Shown here one piece after another: positions 6,566-10,000 of a DNA stretch of 10,000 nucleotides. The notes beneath the pieces are model-generated. The model searched no databases, was not told the origin of the DNA, and saw only the letters and a list, made by a program, of their open reading frames with translations. Source of the DNA: Pigoraptor vietnamica (Eukaryota > Opisthokonta > Filasterea); NCBI GenBank assembly GCA_943704525.1, contig CALSCQ010001157.1:1-10000 (forward strand), given 5' to 3'. Position 1 is the stretch's first letter. Each line of letters starts with the position of its first letter. The translations under genes and the position numbers were made by a program.

Positions 6566-9500
6566 CTGCAGCGATCAAGGAAAAACGTGTCAGTACGGCT
6601 GAAGTGTAAAGGACGCACGACAGTCCATTCGCAGAAAACCCACCTTTGTCGTCTCCAAAATACATGTACGCCTTGGGGACGAAGATGAGCACGAGCGTGC
6701 CAGTCGTGGCGGCAAAAAGGCCGACGCTTGTGAGAAGGAACGAAGTGTCGGGGTTCTCTTGGTCCACAGTGTACACGAGCGGGATGATGATGGCAGCCAC
6801 CACCGTGATGTTCCTACGGGGATCGGAACACGCACACACTTGAGGAAGAACGTGCATAAAGGGTATACACACACACACACACACATACACGCGCGCGCAC
6901 ACACAGATATTAAACTCCTGCACGAACGCGCACGCACCAGATGGCGAGGGCAATGTACTTGGACTCGCGAAACTTGCTCGGGACAGACTTTGTCTTCCAC
7001 GCAAGGTAGACGCCCCACGCCAGGGATAGGGCCTTGAAGGTCGAATGGAGAACACACGTTAATCCAGCACCCAACAGCGGTCCAATAAATAAGACCGTCA
7101 AGACGGCCAACTTCTTCCGTTAGTTGCATGCCCTCGTGCGGCATGAAACAAGCGAGGACAAGCTCCTGCAATCAACACCGGACAGCTCCTTACCTCAAGG
7201 GCGTAGAGGACGATGGCCCATATCGACGAGTCGGACTTGCACGTGAGGCGAAGTTCGTCCTTGGACGAGTCAAACTTCACCGTCGGCTGAGGGATGTCGA
7301 CGGCGCTCCAAATGATCAGGTAGAGCTGCAGGAAGTTAAGGGGAAAAGACCGTACATACCCGCGCGCACGCAGCACACGCACACACGCATACATACGAAA
7401 ACAAAGACATACGACATTGTGACTGACGGATACGATGCAGATGGAGCACACAACCGCGACGATGGTGAGCAGGAAAATGTCTGACGTCGCGCGCAGTCGC
7501 TGGCGCATCTTGCGGTTGTTGAAGATGGCCATGATGCTGCGCGTGGGAACGCGAAACACAACAAAAGGTCACCCACGATCACGCGATGACTACTCACACA
7601 TGTGCACACCCACAGCCTTGGACGACGAAAATTAGAGCTGGTGAAACACGTGAATGTAAACGTACCGAAAGTTCTTGGCGAACAGAGCCGAGAAGGTGAC
7701 GGTGAACGCCAGGTGGCCGAACCAGATGTTGAGCCCGCACGTGGCGTCGCTCGCGGACGGGACGAGCGTGAACACGGTCGCATATCCCAACATGCAACCA
7801 AACACGACGATGGTGCAGAACTGCGCGGCGCAAAATACAACAGTGAGACGCCTTCTTGAGACACGTCCCCGCATGCGAATGGCATTAGGCAACATTGCAC
7901 GCGGGGTCACCGCTCGACACGCACCCTCGGGCTCGACGCCTTGATGATTTCTTCATGTCGGTACTTCCAGATGAAGACAAAGACACACAACGCAAAGACC
8001 TCGCCGAGAACGCACAGCGCCAACAGAGCGTAGCGGAGCCCGTCGTTCTGGGAAAAGACTGGAGGCGCGCAAAGGCAAAACATGGTGAGACACGAGCATT
8101 GCGAGCGTTCCATGGTGCGCGGACAGCGAGAGTACAGGGGGCGAACATATGCTGCGTTCAAGTCAACCCACCGGTGACGCACGATCCGAGATACACCACT
8201 CTGTTCCCAAGCGACTCGCAGGCGACCAGCGTGACGGGCACAGACACCATCACCCCCGGAGAGCTCGTAAGCGAGAACGTGAGGTTGTAGAGACCCGGAG
8301 GGCCAAACAGCCGCATGCCGCTGAACAGCGTCGTGCCGTTCGCGAGGTTGCGCGGGTCGCTGTCCTTCAGCTCGAGCACCGGATCCTGCGGGCGCACTGT
8401 GGGAGGCGTCTGTGCCTTGATCGACACCCGCACCTCGTAGTTTGACCCGCCGAGTCGTGCGAGCTGACCGAAGGCGTCGTAGAGTGCCAGCGTCATGGTC
8501 GACACCACCGAACCTGTGGGAATGGCCACGTTGGAAGACGGGTAGGAGAGGCGCAGGGTCGTCCCCGGCGACGTCTGGTCCCCGCCAAACACCGCCGCCG
8601 TGTTGCCAAAAATGCGGAGCGTTTCGTTGTGCACGAGCGAGTTTGCGTTCGAGTTGAAGACGCCGCCGCCAATCGAGGCCGCGTTCGCAGTGACGTTCAC
8701 CCGCGCGAGGACGACCGACGCCGTCCCAAATACGTGGATGCCGCCGCCAGTGCTTCCCGCGCGGTTGTACGTCACCGCGACGTCCTCCATGCGGACCTCG
8801 TCGGCGGTCGAGTTGTCGTTCTGCGGCTCGTAAAAAATGGCGCCCCCGCGCCCGTTCATCGCCACGTTCGACTCGATCCGCGTGCCTCCGCTTATGCGCA
8901 ACCGGCCGCCCGTCACGGCCACAGCCCCGCCGTCCGTGTGCGCGTTGTTCCACGTCGACGCACCGCCGACGATGGAGAGGGTGGCCGCGGAGCCGGTGCA
9001 CGAGTACTTGCGCGAAGACTCTATAGTGCTTTGCATAGCCATGAACTCGGTCGGAAGCGCAGTGTCGCATGCACCTTGGCGAGTAGGGAGAATGCGGCCG
9101 AACACGGCGCCACCACTGTCCGCGCTGTTGCGCGTGACCGTAGAGTTCACAAAGTAGACGCTCGCGCTGTCCTCGTAGAGGAGAGCGCCGCCGTTGCCAC
9201 TGTCGACCGTGTTGTTTGAAATGGAAGCAAGGTTCAGCTGCACCTGGCTGCATCCCGTCGCAAAGATAGCACCGCCGCCATCGACGCCGCGGTTACCAGA
9301 CACGATCGGCGAGTTCAGTTGGACAGCAGCGCCGTTGCGCACATAAATTGCACCGCCCTCGCTTGCGGCATTTGAGTCAAAGACGACGGACCACGTGCTA
9401 TTCGGGAGGACGTAGGACGACACACGCGCCGATCCTTCAACGTGCATCGCACCGCCCTGACCACCGGCGCAGTTGGAGGTGAAACGGACGCCCTGCAAAA

Positions 9501-10000
9501 GGACGCCGCCGCTCGACGTGGCCGCAATGGCGCCGCCGAAATCGTCGGCCCTAGGGAGAAGATGCGTCCAAAATACGCGGGTTAACATTTGCCGGGACAG
9601 CGGACGTTGACGCCAACATAAAGACGATATGCGACAGCGAAAATGGCGTTTGAAGCAGCGCACATCACGCCCACCTGTTCCAAGCAATGTCAACATTTGT
9701 CAGCACCGAAGTCGAGCGCCCCGCCAACGAAACAAACGCGCCGAAAGTGGCGCCATTTCCGCGCGCAGACGAATTCGTCATCGCAAAAGACGCGTCGAGT
9801 TGCAGCGCCACGGCGCCGCCGCCGTCCGTTGCCGTGGACCTCTCAATATTCGTGCTCGTCAGCGTCAGCGCACTCCGCTCGCTCATGAAGAACGCACCGC
9901 CCGTCGTCGCGCGAGAGTCGAGCACCGACGAGTTCACGCACACGATGCGCGCGTTGTCCAAACCGTACCCGACGCCGCCAAAGTCGGCCGCATTCGAACT
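6025..10000 (-). CDS. Gene 2: Pmp-repeat class C GPCR with coiled-coil tail, 5' partial, 10 exons
   Basis: Exons on the minus strand: 10000-9675 (open at the window edge), 9550-8172, 8058-7925, 7820-7666, 7536-7413, 7325-7194, 7032-6938, 6813-6644, 6565-6444 and 6360-6025 (TGA). Phases agree at every junction, giving 990 residues in the window. Fragment residues 1-430 are Pmp-type repeats, about 430-568 the membrane-proximal domain, 569-838 the seven-helix class C domain, and 839-990 the cytoplasmic tail with a coiled coil. It is predicted to be a surface receptor signalling through heterotrimeric G proteins; the ligand is unknown. No Venus-flytrap domain is seen, though the N-terminus lies outside the window. 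Gene 1 lies head-to-tail downstream and is its paralog. Two exon ends are uncertain: the TM4 donor (7413, 7428 or 7434) and the 3' end (stop at 6025, or splicing from 6039 to 5845 with a stop at 5814). Confidence 0.87.
6644..8058 (-). other. Gene 2 class C seven-transmembrane domain
   Basis: TM1 is in exon 8058-7925 and ends YRHEEIIKASSP. TM2 (FCTIVVFGCMLGYATVF) and TM3 (CGLNIWFGHLAFTVTFSALF, then AKNFR) follow in exon 7820-7666. The short intracellular loop RIMAIFNNRKM and TM4 are in exon 7536-7413. The second extracellular loop, with Cys in RLTCKSD, and the start of TM5 are in exon 7325-7194. The rest of TM5 (ALSLAWGVYLAWKTKSV), the loop KFRESKYIA and the start of TM6 are in exon 7032-6938. 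TM6 and TM7 (LFAATTGTLVLIFVPKAYMY) are in exon 6813-6644. The Cys at the top of TM3, the ECL2 Cys, the 'ESKY' loop and the PKxY motif are hallmarks of family C receptors, closest in style to GABA-B and Dictyostelium Grl proteins. Splicing at AAG|GCC (7032) gives the same Trp-to-Trp spacing as in GABA-B TM5. Confidence 0.85.
6865..6905. repeat. CA/CG microsatellite inside gene 2 intron (6937-6814)
   Basis: (AC)n with a TA interruption and a GCGCGC segment. It lies within the 124-bp intron between TM5 and TM6 exons, downstream of the GTGCGT donor. On the transcript strand it is GT-rich. Confidence 0.85.
8172..10000 (-). other. Gene 2 ectodomain: Pmp repeats plus membrane-proximal domain
   Basis: Exon 10000-9675 reads through FGGVGYG, TTGGAFFMSE, GGGAVALQLD and NGATFGAFVSLAGR. 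After a 124-bp intron (9674-9551), exon 9550-8172 continues with DFGGAIAATS, GGQGGAMHVEG, EGGAIYVRNG, DGGGAIFATG, NGGALLYED, SGGAVFGR, DGGAVAVTGG, RGGAIFYEP, TGGGIHVFG and IGGGVFNSN. These are stacked GGA[IVL] repeats. From DQTSPGTTLRLS (about 8590) to CESLGNRVVYLGSCV the segment is the membrane-proximal domain shared with gene 1. A Cys-x22-Cys loop (8998-9069) interrupts the helix at the same place as in gene 1. Many Asn-x-Ser/Thr sites fit an extracellular location. Confidence 0.82.

Noticed and set aside
7907-9253. 448-residue minus-strand frame overlapping the gene 2 ectodomain
   Set aside because: Most of it is a shifted shadow of exon 9550-8172 (His/Arg/Gly-rich). Only its end (8058-7925) is a real exon, reached by splicing.
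8158-9696. Single continuous 512-residue gene ending at 8158
   Set aside because: Its start and end run into introns (9674-9551 and 8171-8059). The product continues into TM1 with matching phase and a paralogous junction.

Overview
This looks like nuclear DNA of a GC-rich, intron-dense unicellular eukaryote. Sixteen complete introns can be placed from reading frame, phase and family spacing. All are GT-AG, short (about 78-285 bp) and have G at donor position +5. The gene content (Pmp-type beta-helix ectodomains on class C GPCRs) suggests a free-living protist; an apusomonad-like lineage such as Thecamonas would fit, but that is inference and the species is not identified. I see no bacterial operon, tRNA, rRNA, CRISPR or transposase.

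Layout: two tandem paralogous genes lie on the minus strand. The right-hand gene (gene 2) enters the window 5'-truncated at 10000 and ends at 6025, or at 5814 if a last small intron is spliced. The left-hand gene (gene 1) starts at 5366 and runs left; its last exon in the window ends at 264, and the rest of its 3' part is outside. Together they cover nearly the whole window. The long plus-strand reading frames are antisense shadows.

Both genes encode the same unusual receptor plan: signal peptide (seen in gene 1), a pectin-lyase-like beta-helix of many chlamydial-Pmp-type repeats (GGA[I/V/L] and FxxN motifs), a conserved membrane-proximal domain, then a class C (GABA-B/metabotropic type) seven-helix domain. 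Gene 2 shows all seven helices, the Cys residues expected for the TM3-ECL2 disulfide, the TM7 PKxY motif, and a cytoplasmic tail with a coiled coil reminiscent of GABA-B receptors. Gene 1 shows only TM1 before the window edge. Exon boundaries and phases around the ectodomain/TM1 junction are identical in the two genes.

The interval between the genes holds a five-unit, 30-bp tandem repeat with one CACGTG per unit directly after the gene 2 stop codon, two CCAAT boxes in gene 1 orientation, and a (GT)n tract joined to a run of 30 G, about 120-200 bp upstream of the gene 1 ATG. The most interesting points are the receptor architecture, the tandem pair, the coiled-coil tail, and the repeat array at the gene 2 3' end, where a stop codon, a good splice donor and an in-frame repeat coincide.
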